A stretch of 58,387 bases of DNA, taken from assembly GCA_964551835.1 (NCBI GenBank), contig CAZKEM010000009.1:1-58387 (forward strand), given 5' to 3'. The notes below the pieces were generated by a model. It did no database searches. It saw nothing but the letters and a program-made list of their open reading frames with translations, and was not told the DNA's origin. Origin of the DNA: JAHDCC01 sp964551835 (lineage in GTDB: Bacteria; Actinomycetota; Acidimicrobiia; Acidimicrobiales; SZUA-35). This document shows positions 1 to 8,106 of the stretch, piece by piece (the first letter of the stretch is position 1; every line of letters begins with the position of its first letter). A program made the translations under genes and the position numbers.

Positions 1-15
1 CGGTCGTCGCAGACG

Positions 16-798
16 CTAACCGGGGTCGATGTTCTCAGCCCACCAGGCATCGAGGCGGGACTCTACTTCATCGACCTCTAAGGTTCCTTCGTTGCGTTTG
101 AGTTCCAGGAGAAACTTCAACGCTCGCCCAACTTCAGGGCCACCCGAAATTTCGTACCGTTGCATAATTGCGTTGCCGTCTAGTTGGGGACGTTCGGCGG
201 CTAGATGTTCTTGGCGTGCCAACTCGAGTATGCGTTCTTCAAGCTCATCGATGTCGGCCTGTAGGCGGGCCTCTTTGTGTCTGTTCTTCGTGGTGCAGTC
301 GCTGCGGACCAATTCGTTGAGAAGGCCTAGCAATGGGCCCGCGTCGCGACAGTACCGTCGAACTGCGGCGTCGGACCACCCGTCTGCGTAGCCTTTGAAC
401 CGGCCAGAAAGCCGAACTAGTTCGGTGACATCATCGACGACTTCCTTGTCGAATTCGAGCTTACGAAGTCTCTTGCGAGTGATCTTCGCCCCGACCGCTT
501 CATGATGACGAAACGTCACCCCGTCAGTTCCGAAGCGACGGGTCGCAGGTTTACCGATGTCGTGAAACAGTGCAGCGAGCCGTAAGCGAAGATCCGGTCT
601 GGTCTTCGACGTCACTTTGATGGTGTGGGCGAGAACGTCTTTGTGCTTGTGAACCGGATCCTGTTCGAGTCGCAGAGCAGGTAGTTCGGGTACGACAACG
701 TCGGCGTCGCCGGAATCGCAAAGCTGCCATAGACCATCGGTGGGATCATCAGCTAGAAGCACAGTCGATAGCCGGTTTCGTTGTTCTTCAATGTTCAT
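16..798 (-). CDS. HD-domain protein, headless CCA tRNA nucleotidyltransferase-like
   Basis: The protein matches the neck, HD phosphohydrolase and tail parts of actinobacterial CCA-adding enzyme (PcnA/Cca). Visible motifs are PELPALRLEQDPVHKHKDV, the HD pair in LAALFHDIGKP, RHHEAVGAK, and the tail FLLELKRNEG. Full-length actinobacterial enzymes are about 480 residues. Here the N-terminal nucleotidyltransferase head, with its G-S and DxD motifs, is absent, and the next gene upstream begins only about 100 bases away, so it is not split nearby. The HD part of the family carries metal-dependent 2',3'-cyclic phosphodiesterase/phosphatase activity, so a stand-alone phosphohydrolase acting on RNA ends or nucleotides is plausible but inferred. 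I chose the ATG at 798 over the TTG at 810. The family is secure; the function without the head is open. Confidence 0.8.
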   Translation of the reverse strand: MNIEEQRNRLSTVLLADDPTDGLWQLCDSGDADVVVPELPALRLEQDPVHKHKDVLAHTIKVTSKTRPDLRLRLAALFHDIGKPATRRFGTDGVTFRHHEAVGAKITRKRLRKLEFDKEVVDDVTELVRLSGRFKGYADGWSDAAVRRYCRDAGPLLGLLNELVRSDCTTKNRHKEARLQADIDELEERILELARQEHLAAERPQLDGNAIMQRYEISGGPEVGRALKFLLELKRNEGTLEVDEVESRLDAWWAENIDPG

Positions 799-900
799 AG
801 ACCGGCACAACCTTACTAGTTCATTCGCCCTTCAACCGCGGTCGGCTGAGAAGAAGCGAACCTGCAACTGATTGAGTTTACCGCTGCTCCACGCCGACCG

Positions 901-2454
901 TTACGTCCCGATGGTGAAGTCTTTTGACTCATCAACTAGTAGACCGTTGAGCTGAACTGCCAAACGTTCGCCGTCGCAGTCATCGGCGGCGGCGACAATC
1001 GTACCTTCAGCTATCTGGAGGGTTATCGACTCTCCTGGAGCAATGGTTTGTCCTTCGGCTAATTCGTTAAGGCCAACGGGACCTGAGCCTTTGGGGTTAA
1101 TGGCCAGGCTGCAAATTGCTGCATCGCTTTCGACGTCGTTTGTCCAAGTGACTTCATGCACTTCAACTGCTTCTTCAGACAGAACGAAACCTTCGGCGAA
1201 AATTACTTTGTTGTCGATGAAGAATCCGACTTCGTAAGTGCCAGCTACCAGTCCATCGCTATCGGGGGCGCACACCCAGAAATTATCTCCTGATGCTTCG
1301 TCGTCCCAAACCTTGTCTCTGAGACTGTAGTCCAACCGTGGTTCACCATTGATGTACCAGATCACATCGAGCGTTGACCCGTCAGGCATCCCTTCCCAAT
1401 CCGCAAAGAAGCAGAGTTCGGTTACACCAGCTTGGGCAGTCACAACAACCTCGTCCGGCTGATTGCCGGTCTGGCCAATACTGAACCGAGGGTTGGTGAA
1501 CGCTAGTTCCGACAAGTCGTTGTATCCGGTTGAATCGACCTCGGTCGGTAAAGCTGTTTCAGCCTCTTCAACAAGGTCAAGCGCCAAGTTTATCGGGCGG
1601 ATAATAGTGGCTTCTACGCCCGGCTGTTGACAGCCGTTAGCTGATGGTTCCTGGGCTCCCGCTGACGGCAGGTCTAAACAACTCTCATCTAAATTGGATG
1701 AATTTGAACCCACGACTCCGATGACCTGCCCGTTCGCGTCTGTCGCTGTCGCACCGACGAACCCCGGAGGCGTCTCGGATTCGGTCCGAATCAGTTTCAC
1801 ATCCGAAACACCCACAGGTTCCACGAACCCAGAGACGGAGGTATTGATCGTTTGTAGCGACCTGTCACCTTCGGACGAGAAACCGATGATCGAAATTTCA
1901 TCTTCCTGAGCAATGCTGTCGCTGTTGCCGAGTATCGGGGCCGAGAACTGTGCTTCGAGAGCCGAACCGTCGCTGATATTGCGGACGATTCTGACCGCGG
2001 CAAGGTCAAGCGTGGTGTCGACCACAAGGAGCTCAGCTTCATAGGCCAAGACCGGGGGCGATTCGGCGTCGACGGTAACGGCTATTCCGATTCTGGAGAA
2101 CTTGCAGTCTTCAGAAGGTGTGACAACTTCAGCGCTGGTTAAAACCTGACCGTTTGGGGTTACCACCGTGCCCGAACCAGCACAAACAACTTCGTTGTCA
2201 TCGTCCAGGCCAGCCACTTGCACCGTGACATCGAACAGGTCTTGAGGTGCGATGTACGACACGTCTTCGATCGATAGCGCTGCCTGCTCTGCCGTCGATG
2301 CATCTGCGGAATCGTTAGCCTCGTCATTTAGGCCAAAGGCAACTAATGAAGTCATACCGACAAGCAGGATCAAAGCGCCTAAACCAAGGGCTAACCAAAT
2401 GCGGGAGAACCCCCGACTTTGGGGCCCTTCATCTATGTAGTCAGCGTCGATCAC
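901..2454 (-). CDS. Membrane-anchored trypsin-fold pseudoprotease with C-terminal Ig-like region
   Basis: One N-terminal transmembrane helix (about residues 20-42) is followed by a trypsin/HtrA-like beta-barrel (about 70-290) and an extracellular C-terminal region rich in beta strands and cysteines. The barrel is recognisable from GSGTVVTPNGQVLTSAEVV, the Asp-strand DLAAVRIV and ANGQVIGVVG. The position of the catalytic His (TNAHVV in active enzymes) reads TSAEVV. The GNSGGP serine loop is replaced by PPGFVGATA. Only the Asp remains, so the protein should not be proteolytic. It may instead bind peptides or wall ligands outside the cell. The GTG start at 2454 is preceded by a GGGAG ribosome site with good spacing. 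It precedes the HD gene on the same strand. A second pseudoprotease of this kind lies at 24828-26210. Confidence 0.75.
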   Translation of the reverse strand: MIDADYIDEGPQSRGFSRIWLALGLGALILLVGMTSLVAFGLNDEANDSADASTAEQAALSIEDVSYIAPQDLFDVTVQVAGLDDDNEVVCAGSGTVVTPNGQVLTSAEVVTPSEDCKFSRIGIAVTVDAESPPVLAYEAELLVVDTTLDLAAVRIVRNISDGSALEAQFSAPILGNSDSIAQEDEISIIGFSSEGDRSLQTINTSVSGFVEPVGVSDVKLIRTESETPPGFVGATATDANGQVIGVVGSNSSNLDESCLDLPSAGAQEPSANGCQQPGVEATIIRPINLALDLVEEAETALPTEVDSTGYNDLSELAFTNPRFSIGQTGNQPDEVVVTAQAGVTELCFFADWEGMPDGSTLDVIWYINGEPRLDYSLRDKVWDDEASGDNFWVCAPDSDGLVAGTYEVGFFIDNKVIFAEGFVLSEEAVEVHEVTWTNDVESDAAICSLAINPKGSGPVGLNELAEGQTIAPGESITLQIAEGTIVAAADDCDGERLAVQLNGLLVDESKDFTIGT

Positions 2455-2540
2455 GACAGCTCCCGTTCCCGCACTTCACCAACGACCGGCAACCGCAGTA
2501 TAACCTCTGATTCGCTATGCGTATATTCGACCGCCAACTT

Positions 2541-3416
2541 TCACGTATCGATGCAGGCTCCGGCGATTTTTATGGCGCCAGGGACAACAACCAGTTCGGC
2601 GTTTCCTGCCCCAAAATGTTCGCCGTCAGCCCATAGCTGAACCGGGGTAGACAATTTTACTGATGTACCCCGCCACACTGAAACCTTTGGATGGTTCACG
2701 TGTCGACCGGGAAAGATCTTCGGGATGATCGGGACGAGCTGACGACCCGAAACTGGGGCGAGAACTGCGATCTCGAGGAGTCCATCGGAAGGAAGGGCAT
2801 TCGGGCAAACCTTCATTCCGCCGCCAAAGTAAGCGGTATTGCCAACTGCGAACAACGTCATCTCGGTCTGATGCACCTCACCGTCGATTTCTAGTGTGAG
2901 TGGTGTTGGTTTCAGTCCGCCCAGTTCAAGCAAGGTAGCCGCGGTGTAGCGATGTTGACCGTTCGGGAACCGGATATTCGCTGCCCGCTCGTTTACGTCA
3001 CCCGACCACCCTCCGGTGACAACGCTGGCAGCCCAACGGTCCCCGGAACGAATCAGGTCTATGGCTACGCTGTCTAGCAGTGCTGCGTCGACTGCCTTCT
3101 TAGTGTTCTTCGGGATGCTGAGCGCTCGGGCGAAGTCGTTGCCGGTCCCGGATGGTACAAGCCCGACTGCTACATCGGTTTGAGCCAACGCTGGCAGCGC
3201 CTGATGAATGATCCCGTCGCCTCCAACGATGATTAGCCGTTCCATTCCTTGGTTGCGAGCTGCGGCAACATCATTGGCGACAACCTCAGCCGAATCAGGC
3301 TCGATACGGGCGACATCTAAACCCCGGTCGACCAAAAGCTGTTCGACTGTGTTAGCAGTTCGCCCGCCTCTGCCTCTACGCGCTGCCGGGTTCACCAACA
3401 TATGGACCGTGTTCAT
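2541..3416 (-). CDS. Diacylglycerol kinase-family lipid kinase (YegS/DgkB-like)
   Basis: This is a cytoplasmic lipid kinase of the DAGK catalytic family, which phosphorylates diacylglycerol or a related lipid with ATP. The protein opens with HMLVNPAARRGRG, the usual N-terminal strand and nucleotide loop, followed by IIVGGDGIIHQAL (the GGDG signature) and GLVPSGTGNDFARAL. A C-terminal beta-sandwich ends in VQLWADGEHFG. The length of about 290 residues is normal. The reading frame is open further upstream (TTG at 3482, ATG at 3446), but family members begin right at the first beta strand. The ATG at 3416 also has a TACCGT hexamer seven bases upstream, which suits a leaderless transcript, so I prefer it. 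The precise lipid substrate cannot be read from the sequence. Confidence 0.85.
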   Translation of the reverse strand: MNTVHMLVNPAARRGRGGRTANTVEQLLVDRGLDVARIEPDSAEVVANDVAAARNQGMERLIIVGGDGIIHQALPALAQTDVAVGLVPSGTGNDFARALSIPKNTKKAVDAALLDSVAIDLIRSGDRWAASVVTGGWSGDVNERAANIRFPNGQHRYTAATLLELGGLKPTPLTLEIDGEVHQTEMTLFAVGNTAYFGGGMKVCPNALPSDGLLEIAVLAPVSGRQLVPIIPKIFPGRHVNHPKVSVWRGTSVKLSTPVQLWADGEHFGAGNAELVVVPGAIKIAGACIDT

Positions 3417-3526
3417 TGCCTTAACGGTACTGGCATGACGGGCCATCACACTGGATCCACGACCTTCGTTACTATCCGCCAACTAGTGTTCACGAACCTC
3501 AGGAGAGTGGTTAGCCTATTTCGTGG

Positions 3527-3601
3527 GCCCCCGTAGCTCAGTGGATAGAGCATTGGTTTCCTAAACCATGTGCGCAGGTTCGATTCCTGCCGGGGGCACC
3601 A
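3527..3601 (+). tRNA. tRNA-Arg(CCT)
   Basis: A complete cloverleaf is visible. The acceptor stem GCCCCCG (3527-3533) pairs with CGGGGGC (3591-3597). The D arm is GCTC/GAGC. The anticodon stem is 3553-3557 with 3565-3569, and the loop TTCCTAA places CCT at 3560-3562 (codon AGG, arginine). The T stem GCAGG/CCTGC encloses TTCGATT. The discriminator A and an encoded CCA follow, to 3601. Degraded accessory sequence starts right behind it, which fits tRNA genes as integration targets. Confidence 0.96.
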
Positions 3602-4087
3602 GGGAAGAACGTGATGTTCAAGTGGATTTCAGCCGCCGAACCGTTTCAGCGTGTCGCGTCTGGTTGCGGCCGATATACCCCAAATTCTTTCTTCTATGGG
3701 AACACTACGGGAACAACCAAAACCAATATCCACTTCCGTGCATATGATCATTTGGAATTTGCTCTAGATGGGATGAAGAGTCGGCCTACTTTGAGTACGT
3801 AATCGATGCCAGCAATAACAGTTCGCTAACAACGTCATAGCAATAAGAGGTGAGAGTGCTTCTACGCAAAACCAGACCGCTGAAGAATCCGGCGGCGATA
3901 AATGACACCGATCTGAGAATTTCGTCGGACGAACCCTTCCCGAGTTGGCCGAGGTCATTTGATTCTCGTCAGAAACCACCGACAGGAGAGCAACGCTCAA
4001 ACCTAGTAGTCCTCGTTCCCGATAGTTGGAACGGCTCACACAATCTTAGATCTAGATCGATCGCAAATCTGAAAGTGGAGAACCATC
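3602..4087 (+). other. 486-bp gap behind tRNA-Arg with no recognisable gene
   Basis: No reading frame here has family resemblance, a convincing ribosome site and sensible codon use together. The small frames at 3611-3802 and 3850-4143 (plus) and 3764-4039 (minus) look like chance openings. I looked for a second copy of the tRNA 3' end as an attachment-site repeat and did not find one by eye. The stretch is probably the eroded left part of a former insertion at the tRNA. Confidence 0.5.
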
Positions 4088-5505
4088 GTGGTCAACAAAA
4101 TGCAAACCGCTCGCCTCATACCAGTCGCTGGAATCGGTTCTGATTCTGAAGCCGAACAACGGGCAACATCTCCTTTACTGGCCGTTGTTTCATCGGTAAG
4201 GCCTCTTTCGAAAGCTCTTTTAGATGACTTTGGCGCACCAAAGTCTGGCAAGCAACTGTCGAGTCGTTTGTCGAAGTTACCTTCAAATCCCGCACTGGGA
4301 AGAAAGTACGGCCCGATGGGCTGATTCGTGTCAGCTACGGCAAGTCGACTTTCACTGCTCTAGTCGAAGTAAAAACCGGAAACTCAGCCCTCAACGCCGA
4401 TCAGTTAAATTCGTACTGGGAGATAGCCCGCACTGAAGGGTTTGATTGTGTGATCTCGATTTCGAATGAGATCCCCCCATCACCAGGTATTCACCCGACC
4501 AACGGTCTCAAGGTACGGTCGAACTCAAAGACAGCTGTTCACCATGTTAGTTGGACGCAAATTCTCACGAAATCGATCATGCATAAAGTTCACCGAGGGG
4601 TTGACGACCCTGAGCAGGCATGGATACTTGGCGAGCTAATTCGCTACTTGGAACACCCCGTATCTGGTGTGGTAAGTTTCGACGACATGGGTTCTCATTG
4701 GGTCGATGTGCGAGACGGCGCAAAGAACGGAACATTGAATGTCCGCGACGACGCAGTTCAAGACATAGCTCTTAGATGGGACCAGCTTCTCGGGTTTACT
4801 GCTCTAAAGCTAGGCGCTGACATCGGCGACGACGTAGTGGAACTGGTTCCCCGAAAACATCAAGTGGACCCGAAACTTCGCTCAAAAGAATTTTGCCTGT
4901 CATTGGCGCAGGATGGTTGCCTTGAAGGCAACTTCCGCGTTCCAAATGCAGCCGCCGATTTAGATATTACCGTAGACCTCAAATCTAGACAAAGTATTGT
5001 CTCGACAGCTCTGAAGGCTCCAGCCGACAGGGGTGCAAAAGGGCGTATCGGCTGGCTAGTGAGGCAACTTGCTGAAGCTCCGGCCGACTTAGTCATCGAG
5101 TCGTACTCGAAGAATAGCCGAGTCCCGGTTACAACAACGCTGGGTGCGGTCCGGGAAGATTCACTGACTTTACTCTGCGATTCAAAAAAGGAACCAGTAA
5201 AGTTCAACCTGGTACTTCGCCGTGATCTAGCAATGAACCGTCGCAACGGGACGAGACCAGGTTTTGCGGAGTCAACCCAGTCCGCTGTAATAACTTTTTA
5301 TGGTTCAGTTCTTCAGAACCTCACGGAATATAGGCCACGTGCGCCGCGGATAAAGGCGGAAAATGCCACCGAACCTCCTTCGTCTACTCCGCGAGAACCT
5401 GCATTACCGCAGGACTTGATGCCAGAAGTATTTTCTTCACAGCAAAGGGATTACACGAATAGTTCGGATGTCAAGCTGAGCAATTTGGCGCCCCAATCAG
5501 GCTGA
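4088..5505 (+). pseudogene. Frameshifted actinobacterial 'stress response protein' with PD-(D/E)xK-like N-terminal domain
   Basis: The reading frame begins at a GTG (4088) seven bases behind a GGAG site and runs through ARLIPVAGIGSDSEAEQRAT and ALLDDFGAPKSG. The family sequence then continues in another frame from GCA at 4252: TVESFVEVTFK, VRPDGLIRVS, ALVEVKTGNSAL, then the long tail with DDPEQAWILGELIRYLEHP and GRIGWLVRQL. The simplest explanation is loss of one A in the run near 4250. The frame carrying the C-terminal part has a TGA at 4225 and no usable start before 4450, so the intact protein cannot be made without frameshifting. The PDG...EVK spacing resembles a restriction-endonuclease fold; that fold call and the remembered family label 'stress response protein' are not searched. 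A sequencing or assembly error is an alternative to a true pseudogene. Confidence 0.75.
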
Positions 5506-5589
5506 TTCGAATCGAAGCGATCAAGTTGTACCCAATGCAGCGATCGGCAGCGGCAAAGAGTGACCCGTTCTGGCGTCAAATTCCATTGG

Positions 5590-5805
5590 CAATACGACGA
5601 GAAAGGCGGGCCCGATCATTCGCGAGCTGGCCCGTGACGGAGTTCCCGTTGCGGTGTCGTGCCGGATACTGAAACTTGCTCCCCAACCGTATTACCGGTG
5701 GCTCCATCAACCGGTTGGCCCTGTCGAGGCTCGTCGCAAGGTGCTGACCGAAGCGGTAGGTCAGGCTCATGTTGATGACCCCGAGTCGGTACCGGTGACA
5801 TTGAG
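5590..5805 (+). mobile_element. IS3-family transposase (OrfB) remnant
   Basis: One frame reads IIRELARDGVPVAVSCRIL followed by KLAPQPYYRWL, a run of charged residues and AHVDDPES. This is the usual beginning of IS3-group OrfB, where the pattern RELA.DG.PV...CR.L....Q.YY.W is typical and the next block would be DPEFGYR. The similarity stops at DDPE, so the DDE catalytic core is missing. No inverted terminal repeats could be identified. It is a dead fragment, which supports the view that the region behind tRNA-Arg has been visited by mobile DNA. Confidence 0.6.
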
Positions 5806-5856
5806 GCCGTTTCCTAAATCGCTTGACGGTAGCGCTACAAGATTCCTTGTTTCTTC

Positions 5857-5887
5857 TTGACTTCAAGTCGGGTTGAAGCTTTAGGGT
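5857..5887 (+). promoter_or_regulatory. MerR-type promoter/operator with 19-bp spacer, leaderless
   Basis: TTGACT (5857-5862) and TAGGGT (5882-5887) are separated by 19 bp, the overlong spacer typical of MerR/SoxR-controlled promoters. The spacer holds an inverted repeat, CTTCAA...TTGAAG, centred near 5870. The ATG of the regulator follows five bases after the -10, so transcription should start at or beside the start codon. This suggests autoregulation by the MerR-family protein encoded immediately downstream. Confidence 0.75.
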
Positions 5888-5892
5888 TCGGT

Positions 5893-6312
5893 ATGGACAA
5901 AGTGACCGACGAAACGATCCACCCAGAGCATCCTCTACCTGCAACCGCTCTACTCGCTATCGGAGAGCTCGCTGCCGCGACGGGGGTCGCAACGTCGGCT
6001 CTGCGCCACTACGACGAGCTCGGACTCATCACCCCAGCCAAGCGAATCGGAGGCCAGCGCCGTTTCAGCACCGACACAGTGGGTCGAGTCAACTTCGTTC
6101 GGCGTGCGCAACGGGTCGGATTCTCTCTGGGTGAGGTTCGAGACATCCTCGATGACACGACTGGCCAAACCAGCCGGATCGTGGCCGACAAGCTGACCGA
6201 GCTGCGGGCGACGCAAACCGAACTCGCGACGATGATCAGCTTCCTCGAAGAGAAGCAGACCAACAGCTGCCAGCCTGTGACCGGTTGTCCCGGGATCCAG
6301 GCCTGCACCTAA
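5893..6312 (+). CDS. MerR-family transcriptional regulator, SoxR-like
   Basis: The 139-residue protein has the MerR winged helix: AIGELAAATGVATSALRHYD, then ELGLITPAKR and GGQRRFS, then RVNFVRRAQRVGFSLGEVRD, and a dimerisation helix. The C-terminal tail holds three cysteines (SCQPVTGCPGIQAC), reminiscent of the cluster of SoxR but with different spacing, so redox or metal sensing is possible but unproven. The frame is open upstream to a TTG at 5857, but that TTG is the -35 box of the promoter; the ATG at 5893 is the start. The 19-bp-spacer promoter right in front indicates autoregulation. Downstream lie a hydrolase fragment and an NTF2-like protein, possible regulon members. Confidence 0.88.
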   Translation: MDKVTDETIHPEHPLPATALLAIGELAAATGVATSALRHYDELGLITPAKRIGGQRRFSTDTVGRVNFVRRAQRVGFSLGEVRDILDDTTGQTSRIVADKLTELRATQTELATMISFLEEKQTNSCQPVTGCPGIQACT

Positions 6313-6433
6313 CAGTTCTGCGTGCATGCCGCATCCAGACGGACAATGGCAACGAAACGGCCCAACGCGAAGTATCTCTAGTCGAAGGAAGGCGACGTGA
6401 CAGGACTCTCAACAATCCAGAGGGCAGAAGAAG

Positions 6434-6562
6434 ATGGCTGACGACATGAAGAACGAGATCTTCAAGGCTGTGCCGGACGGCGGGCACCTGCCCTGGCCCG
6501 GCAGCCCAAAGCTCGCAACGAACTGGATCATCAACTTCCTCCAGGCGTCTATCAATCAATAA
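6434..6562 (+). pseudogene. C-terminal fragment of an alpha/beta hydrolase
   Basis: A 42-codon frame reads MADDMKNEIFKAVPDGGHLP followed by WPGSP and a final helix ending in INFLQ. This resembles the last strand and helix of alpha/beta hydrolases, in which the catalytic His sits in a GHLPW or GHFP motif. The nucleophile and acid parts are absent and there is no matching frame upstream, so it is probably the stump of a deleted gene between the MerR gene and the NTF2-like gene. A purine-rich stretch precedes the ATG, so a small peptide could still be made. Confidence 0.4.
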
Positions 6563-6582
6563 CCGAAAACAAGGGAGAAAAT

Positions 6583-7008
6583 ATGAACACCAACACCAAC
6601 ACCGAACTGAGCATCGAACTCCAAGCACAGGTAGCAAGGCTCTACGCTTGCCTAGACAAAGAAGACGTCCGAGGCCACATGTCCTACTTTGCCGACGGGG
6701 CGACGTTCGAAAGCCGCTTCGGCACGATAACGGGACGTGAGGAAATTCAGAAGTTCATGGATGCTCATGTCGCGTCCGGCATGGAACGTGGCGTGCGTCA
6801 TTTCCTCAGCAACTTCTACATCGATGCCGCCGATCAGAACGTCGCCACGCTTCGTTTCTATATCGCCAAAGTGCAGGTCAGAGTGGGTCCCAAAGTCATT
6901 GGGTCAGCCGCCGCTGAGTGTCAGTTCGATCTCACGAAGGCAGAGAAGCCAGTCCTCAAGCTAGCGCTGGAGATCGACCCTGCTTCATTGACTTCACCCG
7001 AGAAGTAG
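6583..7008 (+). CDS. SnoaL/NTF2-like domain protein
   Basis: The 141-residue protein has the pattern of SnoaL-like NTF2-fold proteins: an N-terminal helix pair (QAQVARLYACLDKEDV), YFADGATFESRFGTITGREE and IQKFMDAHV, then a curved sheet with VRHFLSNFYID and VATLRFYIAK. Such proteins are small dimeric enzymes or ligand binders. No catalytic residue can be named confidently. The ATG follows GGGAG at good spacing. It lies downstream of the MerR-family gene with a hydrolase stump between them, so it may once have formed an operon under that regulator. Confidence 0.7.
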   Translation: MNTNTNTELSIELQAQVARLYACLDKEDVRGHMSYFADGATFESRFGTITGREEIQKFMDAHVASGMERGVRHFLSNFYIDAADQNVATLRFYIAKVQVRVGPKVIGSAAAECQFDLTKAEKPVLKLALEIDPASLTSPEK

Positions 7009-7183
7009 GAGTCGCATCAACACTCCTTTGAGAGATTGCCCCGGTAGCTGTTGATAGTTTGCACACGATCTTGTACCTAGAAAAAGACGGAACGGGCTTG
7101 AAACCTCCGGGGAGTCTGTGCAGCTTTTTGCAGGCGGCAAAAAGTTCAAGACTCGATCGTATGCCTTTGGTTAAGGTACGTCT

Positions 7184-7978
7184 ATGCAAATCAACTCAAT
7201 AACACCACGCCTGATAGTGCCCAACCCAGATGACTCAATCGACTTCTATCGCGAGGTGTTCGACGCTAAACTCAACGAGCGCTATGAACAAGACGGAATC
7301 GTCGTGCACGCTGGCCTACATATCGATGAGTGGGAATTTTCTATCTCGGCTGAAGTGCAAGACTGGGGATGGTTAGCGCCAACTACGTTAGGAGGCTCTG
7401 CGATGCTCCTTTCACTCGATGTCGACGATGCGCGAGAAGTTGCCGACAGAATGGCCGCTGCAGGAGCCGAGGTTCTGGTGCCAGTCGAAGATCGACCCTA
7501 CGGACAATGTGAGGGCCGTGTTCGAGATCCTTTTGGCCACCTTTGGATTCCCACACAAAAGATCTCGGAGGCATCAGAAATTGAAACTCCAGATAACTCA
7601 CTGTTGCCTGGCGTTCGTCGAATCGTCGCTGACCTGACCGTCGGTGAAACCGCCGCATCGATCGAGTTTTTTCGACAACTTCTCGACCTTAACCCTGTAA
7701 TGGACTTGGGGTGGGTTGCGACGCTAACGCCTAGCGGAGAACCAGACCGACAACTGACCCTGATGACTGACGATGCTACAGCATCGCTGAATCCACAGCT
7801 GTCGGTTGAGGTCGATGACCTCGATGTAGTTTGGGAACGAGCGCAAGAGCTAGGCGCAAAGATTGTGCACTATCGAACTTTAGAACCATGGGGTGTAGAG
7901 CGGTTCTTCGTCGCTGACCCTTCCGGAAATATCATCAACATTTTGTCTCACGTTGACGCCGCGGACGTGGGAAGATGA
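7184..7978 (+). CDS. Two-domain VOC (glyoxalase/bleomycin-resistance-like) protein
   Basis: The 264-residue protein has two tandem vicinal-oxygen-chelate modules. The first (about 1-130) shows PRLIVPNPDDSIDFYREVFD and ends in RVRDPFGHLWIPTQ. The second (about 138-258) shows SIEFFRQLLDLNPVMDLGW and ends in FFVADPSGNIINIL. These match PhnB/glyoxalase-like proteins, which bind a metal or small ligands. The metal ligands differ between the halves and I cannot assign a substrate. The start is set by a TAAGGT hexamer six bases before the ATG, suggesting a leaderless transcript. The gene end overlaps a degenerate AraC-like tail on the other strand. Confidence 0.85.
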   Translation: MQINSITPRLIVPNPDDSIDFYREVFDAKLNERYEQDGIVVHAGLHIDEWEFSISAEVQDWGWLAPTTLGGSAMLLSLDVDDAREVADRMAAAGAEVLVPVEDRPYGQCEGRVRDPFGHLWIPTQKISEASEIETPDNSLLPGVRRIVADLTVGETAASIEFFRQLLDLNPVMDLGWVATLTPSGEPDRQLTLMTDDATASLNPQLSVEVDDLDVVWERAQELGAKIVHYRTLEPWGVERFFVADPSGNIINILSHVDAADVGR

Positions 7979-7983
7979 TTGAC

Positions 7984-8106
7984 AGGAGCGACCGACAAAC
8001 GTTGAAGGTAGTCCGGCCTGCAACCGGCGAGTCGTTGCACCACGCGAGTCATGTGAGCTTGATCGGCGAAACCTGAATCGAAGGCGATTGACGTGATCAG
8101 GTTTGA
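7984..8106 (-). pseudogene. AraC-family DNA-binding domain fragment
   Basis: The frame reads IAFDSGFADQAHMTRVVQRL followed by AGCRPDYLQRL. This is the second helix-turn-helix of an AraC/XylS activator, typically iA..aGFaDQsHltR.frr..G.tP..yr. The N-terminal sensor domain and first helix-turn-helix are missing; upstream the frame turns into low-complexity sequence overlapping the neighbouring membrane-protein gene. It is a truncated remnant squeezed between the VOC gene and the membrane-protein gene. Confidence 0.6.

Noticed and set aside
3764..4039. 91-residue minus-strand frame behind the tRNA
   Set aside because: Cysteine/tryptophan-rich, without a ribosome site or family resemblance.
3590..5860. 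Attachment-site direct repeat of the tRNA-Arg 3' end
   Set aside because: No second copy of the T-arm/acceptor sequence was found by eye in the following sequence.
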